A stretch of 64,000 nucleotides of DNA, from NCBI RefSeq assembly GCF_023091745.1, contig NC_068922.1:81377533-81441532 (forward strand). Direction: 5' to 3'. The translations under genes were made by a program, and so were the position numbers. Below the pieces are notes generated by a model. The model was not told the origin of the DNA. It did no database searches and saw only the letters and a program-made list of their open reading frames with translations. Source of the stretch: Budorcas taxicolor. Lineage: Eukaryota > Chordata > Mammalia > Artiodactyla > Bovidae. This document shows, one piece after another, positions 54,620-64,000 of this stretch (position 1 is its first letter; every line of letters begins with the position of its first letter).

Positions 54620-57365
54620 AGAGTGAACGTCAACATTCTAGGAATCAGCGAACTAAAATGGACTGGAATGGGTGAATTTAACTCAGATGACCATTATATC
54701 TAGAACTGCGTGCAGGAATCCCACAGAAGAAATGGAGTAGCCATCATGGTCAACAGAAGAGTCTGAAATGCAGTACTTGGATGCAATCTCAAAAACGACA
54801 GAATGATCTCTGTTCGTCTCCAAGGCAAACCATTCAATATCACGGTAATCCAAGTCTATGCCCCAACCAGTAACGCTGAAGAAGCTGAAGTTGAAGAGTT
54901 CTATGAAGACCTACAAGACCTTTTAGAACTAACACCCAAAAAAGATGTCCTTTTCATTATAGGGGACTGGAATGCAAAAGTAGGAAGTCAAGAAACACCT
55001 GGAGTAACAGGCGAATTTGGCCTTGGAATGCGGAATGAAGCAGGGCAAAGACTAATAGAGTTTTGCCAAGAAAATGCACTGGTCATAGCAAACACCCTCT
55101 TCCAACAACACAAGAGAAGACTCTACACATGGACATCACCAGATGGTCAACACCGAAATCAGACTGATTATATTCTTTGCAGCCAAAGATGGAGAAGCTC
55201 TATACAGTCAACAAATACAAGACCGGGAGCTGACTGTGGCTCAGATCATGAACTCCTTATTACCAAATTCAGACTCAAATTGAAGAAAGTAGGGAAAACC
55301 GCTAGACCACTCAGGTATGACCTAAATCAAATCCCTTATGATTATACAGTGGAAGTGAGAAATAGATTTAAGGGCCTAGATCTGATAGATAGAGTGCCTG
55401 ATGAACTATGGAATGAGGTTCGTGACATTGTACAGGAGACAGGGATCAAGACCATCCCCATGGAAAAGAAATGCAAAACAGCAAAATGGCTGTCTGGGGA
55501 GGCCTTACAAATAGCTGTGAAAAGAAGAGAGGCGAAAAACAAAGGAGAAAAGGAAAGATATAAGCATCTGAATGCAGAGTTCCAAAGAATAGCAAGGAGA
55601 GATAAGAAAGCCTTCTTCAGCGATCAGTGCAAGGAAATAGAGGGAAAGAACAGATTGGGAAAGACTAGAGATCTCTTCAGGAAAATTAGAGATCCCAAGG
55701 GAACATTTCATGCAAAGATGGGCTCGATAAAGGACAGACATGGTCTGGACCTAACAGAAGCAGAAGATATTAAGAAGAGGTGGCAAGAATACACGGAAGA
55801 ACTGTACAAAAAAGATCTTCACGACCCAGATAATCACGATGGTGTGATCACTCACCTAGAGCCAGACATCCTGGAATGTGAAGTCAAGTGGGCCTTAGAA
55901 AGCATCACTACAAACAAAGCTAGTGGAGGTGATGGCATTCCAGTTGAGCTGTTTCAAATCCTGAAAGATGATGCTGTGAAAGTGCTGCACTCAATATGCC
56001 AGCAAGTTTGGAAAACTCAGCAGTGGCCACAGGACTGGAAAAGGTCCCTTTTCATTCCAATCCCAAAGAAAGGCAGTGACAAAGAATGCTCAAACTACCG
56101 CACAGTTGTACTCATCTCACACACTAGTAAAGTAATGCTCAAAATTCTCCAAGCCAGGCTTCAGCAATACCTGAACCGTGAACTTCCTGATGTTCAAGCT
56201 GGTTTTAGAAAAGGCGGAGGAACCAGAGATCAAATTGCCAACATCCGCTGGATCATGGAAAAAGCAAGAGAGTTCCAGAAAAACATCTACTTCTGCTTTA
56301 TTGACTATGCCAAAGCCTTTGACTGTGTGGATCACAATAAACTGTGGCAAATTCTGAGAGAGATGGGAATACCAGACCACCTGACCTGCCTCTTGAGAAA
56401 TCTGTATGCAGGTCAGGAAGCAACAGTTAGAACTGGACGTGGAACAACAGACTGGTTCCAAATAGGAAAAGGAGTACGTCAAGGCTGTATATTGTCACCC
56501 TGCTTATTTAACTTATATGCAGAGTACATCATGAGAAACGCTGGACTGGAAGAAACACAAGCTGGAATCAAGATTGCCTGGAGAAATATCAATAACCTGA
56601 GTTATGCAGATGACACCACCCTTATGGCAGAAAGTGAAGAGGAGCTAAAAAGCCTCTTGATGAAAGTGAAAGAGGAGAGTGAAAAGTTGGCTTAAAGTTC
56701 AACATTCAGAAAACGAAGATCATGGCATCTGGTCCCATCACTTCATGGGAAATAGATGGGGAAACAGTGGAAACAGTGTCAGACTTTATTTTTTTGGGCT
56801 CCAAAATCACTGCAGATGGTGACTGCAGCCATGAAATTAAAAGACACTTACTCCTTGGAAGAAAAGTTATGACCAACCTAGATAGCATATTCAAAAGCAG
56901 AGATATTACTTTGCCGATTGAGATCCGTCTAGTCAAGGCTATGGTTTTTCCAGTAGTCATGTATGGATGTGAGAGTTGGACTGTGAAGAAGGCTGAGCGC
57001 CGAAGAATTGATGCATTTGAACTGTGGTGTTGGAGAAGACTCTTGCAAGTCCCTTGGACTGCAAGGAGATCCCACCAGTCCATTCTGAAGGAGATCAACC
57101 CTGGGATTTCTTCGGAAGGAATGATGCTGAAGCTGAAGCTCCAGTACTTTGGCCACCTCATGCGAAAAGACCCTGATGCTGGGAGGGATTAGGAGCAGGA
57201 GGAGAAGGGGACGACAGAGGATGAGATGGCTGGATGGCATCACTGACTTGATGGACGTGAGTCTGAGTGAACTCCGGGAGTTGGTGATGGACAGGGAGGG
57301 CTGGCGTGCTGTGATTCATGGGGTCGCAAAATGTTGGACACGACTGAGCGACTGAACTGAACTGA
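54620..57365 (+). mobile_element. Nearly full-length Bov-B (RTE) LINE, inactive
   Basis: This 2.7-kb retrotransposon copy has a long reading frame at 54803-56695 (630 residues). An apurinic-type endonuclease comes first: GDWNAKVG lies at residues 54-61 and the SDHELL box near 158. The reverse transcriptase follows, with FIDYAKAFD at 499-507, GVRQGCILSPCLFNLYAEYI further on and YADD at 601-604. Upstream the same frame continues but carries TAG at 54701 and TGA at 54764. Downstream one A is missing from the run at 56682-56685 (four A; the copy at 27409-27413 has five), so the frame ends early. The C-terminal region (FLGSKITADG, YGCESWTVKKAERRRIDAFE) continues in another frame to 57192. The 3' end is ACTGAGCGACTGAACTGAAC. 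It is inserted in the outer L1. Confidence 0.96.
54803..56695 (+). pseudogene. Bov-B ORF (endonuclease plus reverse transcriptase), disrupted
   Basis: A retrotransposon polyprotein responsible for target-primed copying of Bov-B and, in trans, of Bov-A/Bov-tA SINEs that share its 3' end. The visible ATG is internal: related coding sequence extends upstream through two stops. The reading frame closes with SEKLA because of a one-base loss. The catalytic motifs listed for the element are intact, so damage is limited to two nonsense changes, one frameshift and the missing 5' end. It is not a host gene. Confidence 0.9.
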
Positions 57366-57714
57366 ATATTCCATTGTCTGGATACGCCAGTTTATTTATT
57401 CATTCACCTTCCAAAGGACATCTTAGTGACTTTCAAGGTTTGGCTGGTATGGATAAAGCTGCTATAAACTTCCACGTGTAGGCATTTGTGTGAACGTAAG
57501 TCTCCATTCCTTTGGGAAAATGCCAAGGGTGTGACTGTTGCATCACATGGGATGAGCGTGTTTAATTTTATACGAAACCGCCAAACCACCTTCCAAAGCG
57601 GTCGTAACGTGTTCCGTCCCCGCGGCCACCTGCGAGCGCTCCCGTTGCTCCACACCCTCACCAGCACTTGACGTCGTCACTGCTCTGATCTTTCTTTTCT
57701 TATAGGCTGTTTTG
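57366..57714 (-). mobile_element. Outer L1, segment 3
   Basis: ATATTCCATTGTCTGGATACG directly continues segment 2 across the Bov-B; AAAGCTGCTATAAACTTCC and GAAACCGCCAAACCACCTTCC follow. Confidence 0.78.
57702..57714 (+). repeat. Target-site duplication, left copy
   Basis: ATAGGCTGTTTTG recurs exactly at 57925-57937. Confidence 0.9.
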
Positions 57715-57924
57715 ACTTTCCTGGTGGCTCAGATGGTAAAGCATCTGCCTGCAATACGGGAGACCCAGGTTCGATCCCTGGGTTGGGAAGATCTCCTGGA
57801 GAAGGAAATGGCAACCCACTCCAGTATTCCTGCTTGGAGAATCCCAGGGACGGGGGAGCCTGGTAGGCTACAGTCCATGGGGTCACAAATAGTCAGACAT
57901 GACTGAGCCACTTCACTTCACTTC
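57715..57924 (+). mobile_element. Young-looking Bov-tA SINE with perfect 13-base duplication
   Basis: It starts ACTTTCCTGGTGGCTCAGAT and ends CCACTTCACTTCACTTC. The perfect target-site duplication and nearly canonical body suggest a recent insertion. Confidence 0.92.
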
Positions 57925-57937
57925 ATAGGCTGTTTTG
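57925..57937 (+). repeat. Target-site duplication, right copy
   Basis: ATAGGCTGTTTTG, identical to 57702-57714. Confidence 0.9.
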
Positions 57938-58571
57938 CGTCCACAACACAAGTTTGATGATAAAACTGTTAGTGAGCCCACGAAGGTGACTGTCGAGCAT
58001 GAAACCACGCTCAGGGCCCTGGCTGGAGGCAGCAGCGAGTCCACAGGCTTCTGGGGGACAAGTCGACTTCTGACTGTGCACTTGGCGGGAGTCGCTCCCA
58101 GTCACGCGTGCTTCAGCTGGTGCTCACCGTCACACCTCATGACCCGGTTTCTCCTCCTAATCTTCTTTCTTACGCTCTCCACCCCTCCTCAAATATTGAC
58201 ACACTCATGAAGCTGTCAGCTCCTCTTATCACACTGCTTCCCTGGAATGTGGACAGGGGGTGGTCCCTGCGTTGAAGAGCCACTGGAAATCTGAAGACCC
58301 TTTGACACCTTTTCCAGGCCTCTCCGGGCCAGAGTGGCAGACACATCTTTCTGCACGCAGGCCTCTCCCGACTCAGTCTGAGTCAATTTCAATCATGCTT
58401 TTGATCAGTGCCCCAAGAGGGGACTGGCTCAGACATCGCAGTGCAGTCCCGCACGCCCGTCCAGCTTGGGCTAGACAGGGAATCCGGTGCACACCCTGCC
58501 GCTCTGTGTCCGCTCTCCACTGGGCATTTTCAGGTCACTCTCTTCCACCTGATATATATGTGTGTGTGCTG
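57938..58571. other. Upstream sequence
   Basis: Unique-looking; no supported feature. Confidence 0.35.
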
Positions 58572-58785
58572 AGCTGCTTCAGTCATGTCTGACTCTTTGT
58601 GACCCCGTGGACTGTGGCCCGTCAGGCTCCTCTGTCCGTGGGATTCTCCAGGCCAGAATGCTGGAGTGGGCTGCCGTTTCCTCCTCCAGGGGAGCTTCCT
58701 GACCCAGGGACCAAACCCAGGGCTCTTAACGCCTTCTGTGCTGGCAGGCGGGTTCTCTACCACAAAGGCCACCTGGGAAGGCCAC
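58572..58785 (-). mobile_element. Bov-tA SINE
   Basis: GAGCTGCTTCAGTCATGTCTG to CACAAAGGCCACCTGGGAAG; its tail side is a TATATATGTGTGTG run at 58550-58568. Confidence 0.87.
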
Positions 58786-58934
58786 GTTACTGATGTGCTC
58801 CTTAGTAAAATCCCCTGACACAAGAAGAAGTACCCACTTGGGTAAGGAGGAAACAGAGTTTCAAAGAAGACACACGTCTTGCTCCAAATTAAACCATGGA
58901 CTGATTCCGGAGATAGTGAAAGGCAAAACCCAGG

Positions 58935-59168
58935 GCCCAGTCTTGCAGAGAAACGCAGGCTCTGGAGCCATGCAGTCTGAAAAAGAATCCTGGCGTGAGT
59001 GGCTGACTAGCTGTGTGACCTTGAGGAGGTGGCTTGCCCTTTCCATGCTTCAGTTTTACCATCTGTGAAATGGGGGTATTGGCAGCACCCACATCATAGA
59101 CTTGTTGTGGGAGTCAAATGAGATCACAGAAAACACTTCGTCCCAGTGCCTGGCACAAAGTATGGGTC
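58935..59168 (+). mobile_element. MIR relic, near full length
   Basis: GCAGGCTCTGGAGCCATGCAG, CTAGCTGTGTGACCTTGAGG and CCATCTGTGAAATGGGGGTA, ending CAGTGCCTGGCACAAAGTA. Confidence 0.88.
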
Positions 59169-59171
59169 TTG

Positions 59172-59310
59172 GTCTGGAGGCCGGGAAGAACCCCTGGAGC
59201 AGGAAATGGCAACCCACTCCAGCATTCTTGCCTGGGAAAGCCCATGGACAGAGGAGCCTGGCGGGCTACAGTCCGTGGGGTCGCAGAGAGTTGGACACGG
59301 CTGGGAAAGT
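59172..59310 (+). mobile_element. Bov-tA SINE, head truncated
   Basis: GGCCGGGAAGAACCCCTGG to GAGAGTTGGACACGGCTGGG, joined directly to the MIR end. Confidence 0.85.
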
Positions 59311-59459
59311 GGTGATATTAGCGTCCACGTGACAGCGCTGAGGAGCAGGGGAATCATGGCCTCCTGCAGCCTACTCTGGACCTGGGGACTCGATTTTGAG
59401 CGTGCACAGGGTAAAGGGGCCCCCACAACCTAGCCCGCCTGGTTTTGCACACCAGTCTC

Positions 59460-59640
59460 CAACTCCAGCTCCGCAGCGGTTTCCACCTGCTTGTTCAGAA
59501 TCTGCACGGACACACAGGCCGCAGGAGGAACCGCACAGCTCGGGGCGGCGGCCGAGAAGGCGCGCGGATCCACCCGGACTGCCCTGGACACCTCGCGCCT
59601 CGCTAGAGCCCCAGCTTCGGTCATCCGGTTCTTCCTTCTC
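59460..59640. promoter_or_regulatory. CpG-rich patch upstream of BCAS1
   Basis: GGGGCGGCGGCCGAGAAGGC and CACCTCGCGCCTCGCTAGAG lie in a repeat-free stretch. This could be a distal promoter or enhancer; no splice signal is convincing. Confidence 0.35.
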
Positions 59641-60059
59641 ATCGTCGGAATTAGCGGCTTCCCAGTTAGCCCCTGTTCTTGGGGATGATAGGATCTGACT
59701 TTCTCCCGTCTTTCTCGCTTGTTCCAAGGCTTCATTACTGCGAACGTGGGCTAAAGCTGTCGAGATATCGCACTGTTGTTAACGTGCTCTGCGTAAGAGA
59801 TTTCAGTCAGAAAGCTGTTTTACGTTAGAAGCATCTGTAAATACTTCTGCAAATCAAGCTGGAAATATGGTGTTATGAGGCGCTAATAATTTTCCCTCCT
59901 CGTGTGAATTCTCACGGGGTTTTCCTGCTCACAGTGACTGAAAGAAGAGGTGGAAAATACAGACTCCAGGGCAGGCAGGGGTTTCCTTTGTTTTCTTTTC
60001 CCGCTTTCAGGAAAGTGGATGGGGTTTCCTGAGCAGGAGTGTCAGAAAGCCACCTCAGC

Positions 60060-60245
60060 TCTGTCCGCATGACGGCAAACGTGAGCCACGACCCAGAGGC
60101 CCACAGAGACCTCTTTCTGTGCGGGCTTCCGGAGCAGAGCGAAGGCAGGCGCAGGCCGCCGCCGCGTTCCTCACGGCCACGTGGGTGTAAGAGGCGTCTG
60201 CGGCCCCCGTAGCCGGGGACCCCCGCTGCGGTCTTTTAGAGACGG
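60060..60245. promoter_or_regulatory. Second CpG-rich patch
   Basis: CAGGCCGCCGCCGCGTTCC and GGCCCCCGTAGCCGGGGACC occur just left of a Bov-tA. Function unknown. Confidence 0.3.
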
Positions 60246-60261
60246 ACACGGGTATTTCTGG

Positions 60262-60412
60262 GCTTCCCGGGTGCCGCCGTGGTGAAGCATCGGCCTGCCG
60301 ATGCAGGAGACGCGGGCTTGATCGGTATTCTTGCCTGGAGAATCCCCATGGACAGAGGGGCCTGGTGGGCTACAGTCTACGGGCTCACGAAGAGTCAGAT
60401 GTGACTGAGCAT
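60262..60412 (+). mobile_element. Bov-tA SINE with internal deletion
   Basis: The head GGGCTTCCCGGGTGCCGCCG is followed directly by CGGTATTCTTGCCTGGAGAA, so the middle of the element (about 60 bases) is missing. Confidence 0.85.
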
Positions 60413-61614
60413 GCGCAGGTGTGCATATGCGCACGTGCCTATTTCTACACCGATTATTTCACTGTATCAACGAGCGCGCTTTGGAGTTTTCAAGGCGTAG
60501 TTTCTACAGTTTCCTTTGCCCTTCCTGGTCTGTTAGCTTGTTCCCATCACCATGGGGAAGTGTGTGAACCTGCAGAAAAAGGCTTCCACTTTCGCAGAAC
60601 CCAGCCCGTGAGAGCCCAGAGCGAACTGCAGGTTGCCCTGCTTGTCGCCTTTGGGATTGGGAAGCAGGGCAAGTTCCCCCGCGAGAGGAGCAGGGAGCCA
60701 GCATCCTCGCCAGACAGGCTGGGGACAGAGCCCGCCCTGCATCTCGTGCCATGAACTTAGGGGTGAGCCGCGACGGTCACCACCCACAGGGATGGGCGGA
60801 CGGAGTCTGCATCGCAGGAAGAAAGTGTTCGGGGTCTCTTTACAGAGGCTCCAGAGTCAACTGGAGGGACGGGGTTCAACCCCAGCTCTGACACTGAAGT
60901 AGGGGGTGGCGCAGTGCCCGCTCAGACCGCCCCTCCAGGACTGAGGGCTTCATCCCAGCTTCTGGAGGCTTCGCTGGGATGGGCTCTCTCTGTCTCTCTG
61001 GAACTTGCCCACCACGGATCAGCATGTTCCTTGGGCAGTCGGCATCACATGAGAGGTGTGCAGAGATACACAGACTGGGTCACCTGGCCCCAGTGGGGCA
61101 GCCCCGAAAGGCGGACTCAGCTCCCCGTCGGGTGGGCAGGAGTGCCCTCCTCCCTCTGCCCAGCCTCACCCCATTCGCGCCCCCACTGCCCTAGGAATGG
61201 CTGATGGGCGTGCAGCCCAGTAAGCTCCCCGGAGGCAAATCTCCGTCTCAGAGTCTGCCTCCCAAGGAACTGATCTATGCTAATGACCTTAGGAAAGTTG
61301 ATTTTTAAAATGGAAATGCACCTGGGGGAAAGTGAAATAATTCAAAAGGTTGTTCAAACAGAAGTAAGCAAACAAAAGAGTGGAGCTCTCACTCCAGCTC
61401 TCCTAGGCTGACGCCCCAGAGCAACACACTTTCTTTCGGGGCCTTTACGGTGGCGGTCCTCCAGCCGTGGTCCAGGCATCCATCTGGGGCCGTCTTCGAG
61501 CCTTCCAGGTGCCAGTGAGGTTACACAGTGTTTGGATTATCACTCAGACGCTGCGTGCCTTTCTCACTCATCTGCCCACAGGAATAGAGAGAAGAAAAAG
61601 CTCATTATATGGCT
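60413..61614. other. Upstream sequence
   Basis: About 1.2 kb, GC-moderate, no recognised repeat or exon. Overlapping short frames on both strands have no known match. Confidence 0.35.
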
Positions 61615-62150
61615 TCAGATCTCACACTACAGCTAACCTTAAGAAACTACCCCTTGTCAAGTTTTGGTGTAGCTACATAGCACACGACCTCTGACTGTCT
61701 GAAGAGGGTGTTGAAATACGTTTTCCTTTTCCAACTATGAAATGTGTGGGGCTGGATTTTCTTCCTATATTTTAACCAAAGCAACATATGGAAACACATC
61801 GGACACAGAGCGTATTTGAGAATCCAGCCGTCTCCTCTGAAGGCAGAAATTAAAACGATTGGCAAACATTAAAAAGCATCCCATTACTTTCGCCTTTTGT
61901 TTCAGTTTTGGAACAAACGAATCGTTTTGTTGGAAGCTATTAGAAACAGAGCTATTTTTCATAAAGTGTTCATTTTATTAACATGGTATGGCTTTATCAT
62001 TTTTTAAAAAAATGAATTTATAAGTAATTGTTCTGAAAAGCCTCAGTTTTAATTTCTAATATAGCAAATTTGTGTAGCTCTAATATGCATCAATAAAAGC
62101 ACTCTGGGATTCCTCAACAATTTTTAACAGTTTTAAAAGAGAGAACAAAG
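61615..62150 (+). mobile_element. Ancient interspersed repeat, near 0.5 kb
   Basis: AAGTTTTGGTGTAGCTACATAG, GGGGCTGGATTTTCTTCC, AGCAACATATGGAAACAC and TCAGTTTTAATTTCTAATATAG run in an order I recognise from an old mammalian repeat (probably a DNA transposon); the family name is uncertain. Confidence 0.5.
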
Positions 62151-62311
62151 CTTCAAAAACTGCTCCCTTTCCCCCTCGCTACAGAAGGAATAGGTGTTCA
62201 TGATGAAATATACGGAGAGCAAACGTAAAAGCAACAATAATCTATAATCTCGTCACTGAGAAGCACTCTCTTTTGGAGTTTGTCTCACTCGCTGTCAATC
62301 CGCAAATACTG

Positions 62312-62432
62312 TTCGGTCACTAAGCTGCGTCTGACTCTTCACGACCCCATGGACTGTAACTTGCCAGGGCTCCTCCGTCCATGGAGTTTTTTCAGGCAAG
62401 GATGTTGGAGTGGGTGGCCATTTCCTTCTCCA
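62312..62432 (-). mobile_element. Bov-A monomer
   Basis: CGGTCACTAAGCTGCGTCTG to GGCCATTTCCTTCTCC. Confidence 0.83.
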
Positions 62433-63227
62433 ATCACAAATATTAATGATTCTGCAATACCGTTTTGAAGCTAAGACATCGTGCTTTTTTTTTTAAATCA
62501 CTGTAAACCCTGCCAAATATGTCATTTAAAAGAGTGTTGGGAGTCCCTTTGTGTGGCTGTGTCCCAGATGGGACGTGCTAACTGTGTTACACAGCTGAGC
62601 GTCTGACATTTTCCACTCTGATGAACATGACAGAGATGGGCATCCTTACAGCAACATTACTGAAGTCACTTCCTCGATTTGCCTCTGAGAAGCATTTCCC
62701 AGATGTTGAATGTGGGATCAAAGCATAGTCATGCTTTAAAGGCATCTGATACACGTGGTCAAATTCCTCTCCACTAGACGGGCTTCCACGAGGCCGGGGA
62801 CTGGTTCTCCATCACTCATGAATATATTCTGTATTTCTACAGATGAAGGGATGAGTGAACCAGTGTGTGAGAGGGACAGAGTCTTTGTGTCCAGGTTAAA
62901 TCTGGACATTCATAGTTAAAAATTATTTTATATTTGCTTAGTGAAAAAGGATGACCTCACGTCAGTACTCCACCTCGTAATTTTTTCCTCCTTAGTGAAC
63001 ATGAGGGTGAAAACGTTGTCACATGTTTATTGGACACGTGTCTTTATTCTTTGTCAGCTGCCAAAACAATTGACTCTTAATACCCGATTCCTTTTATTTT
63101 CTAGGACTTGGCTTCCGTCCTGATCAGCTTTCATTACACAACCAAGGCAGAGGTGGAAATAAGTGATGTGAGGGCCATGATCTTAGTGACTCATCTCCCT
63201 GGTGTTGGTAGAGAGAAGGGTGTTTCT
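62433..63227. other. Upstream sequence
   Basis: Weak L1-like traces near 62500-62790; nothing firm. Confidence 0.3.
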
Positions 63228-63714
63228 AAAAAAAAAATTTTTTTTGAGTATAGTTGATTTACAATGCTGTGTTAGTTTCAGCCATACAGCAAAGTGCAAG
63301 AGAATCAATTATCCATGTACACGTATCCACTCTTTTTTAGATTCTTTCCCCATATAGGCTATTTCAGAATGTTGAGTAGAGTTCCCTGTGTGGTACGGTA
63401 GGTCCTTATTAGCTCTCCATTTTATCTATAGTAGTGTATACATGTCAATCCCAAGCTCCCAATTTATCCCTCTCCCTCTTACCCGCTAGGTGACCATAAG
63501 TTTGCTTTCTCCGCCTGTATCTCTATTCCTGTTTTGTCGATAAGCTCGTGTTTGCTTTTTTGAGACCCTACATATAGGCAATATCATATGATATTTGTCT
63601 TTCTCTATCTGACTTCAGTACGACAATCTCTAGGTCCAGCCGTGTTGCTGCAAATGGGATTATTCATTCTCTCTTGTGGCTGAGTAACATTCCCTTATGT
63701 GTGTGCCGCGTCTG
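63228..63714 (-). mobile_element. L1 3' part (artiodactyl L1)
   Basis: Antisense poly(A) near 63228-63245, then GAGTATAGTTGATTTACAAT, GTTCCCTGTGTGGTACGGTA and GTGTTGCTGCAAATGGGATT. It stops at the SINE at 63715. Confidence 0.85.
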
Positions 63715-63955
63715 TGTGCACGTGTGCACGCATGCAGCCTCAGTCCCTGTGGTCGTGTCTGACTCTTTTCAACCCTGTGAACTGTAGCCCCCCAGGCTCC
63801 TCTGTCCATTGGATTTTCCCAGGCGAGAATACTGGAGTGGGTTGCCATTTCCTTCTCCATGGGATCTTCCCAACCAACCGAGGGATCAAACCCGCATCTC
63901 TTGTGTTTCCTGCATTGCAAATAGATTCGTTACCCGTTGAGCTACCTGAGAAGCC
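63715..63955 (-). mobile_element. Bov-tA SINE at the L1 inversion joint
   Basis: GCAGCCTCAGTCCCTGTGGTC to TTGAGCTACCTGAGAAGCC; full length, antisense. Confidence 0.87.
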
Positions 63956-64000
63956 ATGTCTTTATCCATATGACCCAGCAATCCCACTCCTGGACGTATA
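63956..64000 (+). mobile_element. L1 5' part in opposite orientation
   Basis: CATATGACCCAGCAATCCCAC is the sense strand of L1 ORF2, opposite to the piece at 63228-63714, and continues off the window. Confidence 0.75.

Noticed and set aside
54803..56695. A 630-codon open frame as a host gene
   Set aside because: It is the Bov-B endonuclease/reverse transcriptase with nonsense and frameshift damage, within a recognisable LINE.
57730..57800. tRNA genes with box A and box B
   Set aside because: The tRNA-like heads all belong to Bov-tA or CHR-2 SINEs and cannot fold into intact tRNAs.
57938..63227. CYP24A1 exons, expected upstream of BCAS1 in human
   Set aside because: No cytochrome P450 heme-binding or other CYP24A1 peptide is visible; the gene is probably beyond the window.
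1..64000. A previously undescribed multi-gene system
   Set aside because: The window is intronic and flanking mammalian DNA with one recognisable gene; apart from short unassigned stretches, the structure seen is explained by repeats or candidate regulatory sequence.

Overview
The window is nuclear DNA from a horned ruminant (cattle, sheep, goat or a close relative). The evidence is the repeat content: dozens of Bov-tA/Bov-A SINEs, CHR-2-type tRNA-Glu SINEs and Bov-B (RTE) LINE copies, a combination confined to ruminants, together with mammal-wide MIR, L1 and LTR relics. The exact species cannot be read from the sequence alone.

The only protein-coding gene I can support is BCAS1 (breast carcinoma amplified sequence 1, also NABC1), a myelination-associated cytoplasmic protein of oligodendrocytes. 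It lies on the minus strand and only its 5' part is present. Coding exon 2 is at 39312-39388 and holds the start codon. Exon 3 is at 38018-38096 and the large exon 4 at 19103-19674. Reading phases join exactly (24 codons, then 26 codons plus one base, then two bases plus 190 codons; 241 residues in all). Positions 1-19102 are intron 4, 19675-38017 intron 3 and 38097-39311 intron 2. Everything above 39388 is intron 1 and upstream flank. A CpG-rich block at about 50611-50960 that ends in a good minus-strand splice donor is my best candidate for the untranslated first exon and promoter. No later BCAS1 exon was recognised.

Layout: 1-19 kb is intron 4, with Bov-B 3' ends, SINEs and a tandemly expanded MIR at 13.0-13.2 kb. 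19.1-19.7 kb is exon 4. 19.7-38 kb is intron 3, with a minus-strand Bov-B fragment inside an MLT1-like LTR (26.4-28.0 kb) and a repeat-free CpG island (29.6-30.2 kb). 38-39.4 kb holds exons 3 and 2. 39.4-64 kb holds a solo retroviral LTR with a triplicated U3 repeat (42.2-42.75 kb), the candidate promoter (50.6-51.0 kb), a stack of nested LINEs containing a nearly full-length but broken Bov-B (53.6-57.7 kb), and an L1 inverted by twin priming at the right edge.

I found no new multi-gene system. The observations most worth checking are the intronic CpG island, the candidate first exon, the MIR-derived tandem array, the solo LTR and a hairpin of CRE-like half-sites next to a strong unused splice donor. 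Nearly all other open reading frames in the window are SINE or LINE shadows.
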